Assembly (NCBI GenBank): GCA_944324625.1
Contig: CALUWZ010000005.1
Span: 1 to 23,828, forward strand
DNA from: an uncultured Mailhella sp.
GTDB lineage: Bacteria; Desulfobacterota; Desulfovibrionia; Desulfovibrionales; Desulfovibrionaceae
DNA length: 23,828 nt
Reading direction: 5' to 3'
Part shown: in pieces, positions 23,130 to 23,828 of the stretch
Layout: each line of letters begins with the position of its first letter
How positions within the stretch are numbered: the first letter of the stretch is position 1
Notes under the pieces: model-generated
What the model saw: only the letters and a program-made list of their open reading frames with translations
Databases searched by the model: none
What the model was told of the DNA's origin: nothing
Program-made: the position numbers and the translations under genes

Positions 23130-23828
23130 AATTCATTCTCTATTTCTATTAATGCATTTTTTAAATACTCAAAATGGGCAATCATTGTATTTTTGCCTTT
23201 TAATGATTCATCAAAGTTTTTTTGAATAAGCGGATCTTCAAAAATACTGTCAATTTTACTTTCTAAATATAAGATATTTTGTTCTGTTATATTTTTTATA
23301 TTAATAGAAGATAAAATAAACATTAATGATTCAAAAATGGTCATGTTAAATGGACCGGTTGCAACATGATTGCGAACGAATGCACCTTTTCCGTATAATG
23401 TTGTTGCAAGTTGAATGCTGAAATAAAAAAGTTTTTCTAACTCTTCTATGGTTTCATCGGAAAATTTATTGATAATTTTCATGGCAGAACCTAAAAATGC
23501 ATCAAAATCAGAAGTTAATTCCAAATTTTTTATTTGGTACTTATCCTGATTACCCCACAAATAAAATGCAAGGAAACGCAAAATAATATATCTGTCACGC
23601 ATTCTTTTAGAATCTATTCTTGTAGACAAAGAATTTTTAAATACATCAGATTCTGCTAATTCCTTTAAAAGTTTTGTAGACTTTCCAAGATACATAGCAT
23701 TGCGCATTTCTTGCTTATTTAAAGGAGATCCTCCGCTATTAATTCGTTCAAAAATATCAAGTTTTATTTTTTCAGGAGTCTTTGAATTAATTACATTTGC
23801 TTGAATTTGATATCGTTCAATTCTTGCT
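23114..23828 (-). CDS. DUF262-family protein (GmrSD/ParB-like nuclease family), 5' end outside the window
   Basis: The frame is open from the stop at 23114 to the window edge, giving at least 237 residues. The ATG at 23707 is an internal methionine, not the start. Translated upstream of it, the sequence reads through VINSKTPEKIKLDIFERIN, then SGGSPLNKQEMRNAMYLGK. The FERINSGGxPLNxQExRNAxYxG block is the hallmark of DUF262. These proteins carry a ParB/Srx-like NTPase/nuclease fold, seen in the modification-dependent restriction enzyme GmrSD and in many defence genes. The catalytic N-terminal part (the DGQQR-type motif expected in the family) lies outside the window. After the block come helical segments (DRYIILRFLAFYLWG, then ITEQNILYLESKID). 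The 16-base overlap with the ATPase gene indicates translational coupling. Confidence 0.9.
   Translation of the reverse strand, partial: ARIERYQIQANVINSKTPEKIKLDIFERINSGGSPLNKQEMRNAMYLGKSTKLLKELAESDVFKNSLSTRIDSKRMRDRYIILRFLAFYLWGNQDKYQIKNLELTSDFDAFLGSAMKIINKFSDETIEELEKLFYFSIQLATTLYGKGAFVRNHVATGPFNMTIFESLMFILSSINIKNITEQNILYLESKIDSIFEDPLIQKNFDESLKGKNTMIAHFEYLKNALIEIENELCQKN

Noticed and set aside
23114..23707. 197-residue protein starting at the ATG at 23707
   Set aside because: The frame continues upstream to the window edge and carries the conserved DUF262 FERINSGG block, so the ATG is internal.

Overview
The window looks like a chromosomal segment of a Gram-negative, anaerobe-type bacterium of moderate GC. 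By eye most genes run about 45-55% G+C with AT-rich spacers. Lipoprotein and secretion signals, a near-consensus sigma-54 promoter, and the mix of an orphan Memo-family protein, a nucleoside-recognition membrane protein and a DASS transporter fit a Desulfovibrionaceae-like lineage. That taxonomic call is inference only. No rRNA, tRNA, CRISPR array or insertion sequence was recognised.

Layout. 1-1760: two divergent exported proteins, one with a CsgG/FlgT-like domain. 1898-3819: acpS converges on a DASS-family anion/Na+ symporter. The symporter has a long structured leader (about 3843-4004) with an intrinsic-terminator-like hairpin just before its ribosome binding site, a candidate riboswitch or attenuator. 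4408-7497: adenine deaminase diverges from cutA and a PfkB/adenosine-kinase-like sugar kinase, a possible purine salvage group. 7630-11616: a 920-residue protein with TPRs, two C-terminal membrane segments and a CCHC zinc knuckle; then a CYTH phosphatase/cyclase-type protein and a small coiled-coil zinc-ribbon protein. 11937-15781: polA, with a degenerate proofreading domain, overlaps a nucleoside-recognition membrane protein. 15782-16315: a non-coding convergent spacer packed with strong nested palindromes. 16316-18341: a Memo-family gene translationally coupled to a class I aminotransferase, both on the minus strand.

18493-19015 is a compact unit. It has a sigma-54 promoter, a leader with two long perfect hairpins, a 94-residue secreted protein of unknown function, another hairpin and a strong terminator. 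19485-20774 is a BrnQ-type branched-chain amino acid carrier with a 16-base homopolymer inside the gene.

The right end (21336-23828) is clearly different: very AT-rich (by eye about 20-35% G+C) with tightly packed minus-strand genes. It reads, in order of transcription, as a DUF262 (GmrSD/ParB-like nuclease) protein cut by the window edge, an AAA/ABC-type ATPase of the OLD/RecF-like class, and a 252-residue protein ending in a single PLD-like HDR motif. Gene overlap, composition and family content make it a candidate three-gene anti-phage or nucleic-acid-restriction system, and it is the best candidate here for an undescribed system.
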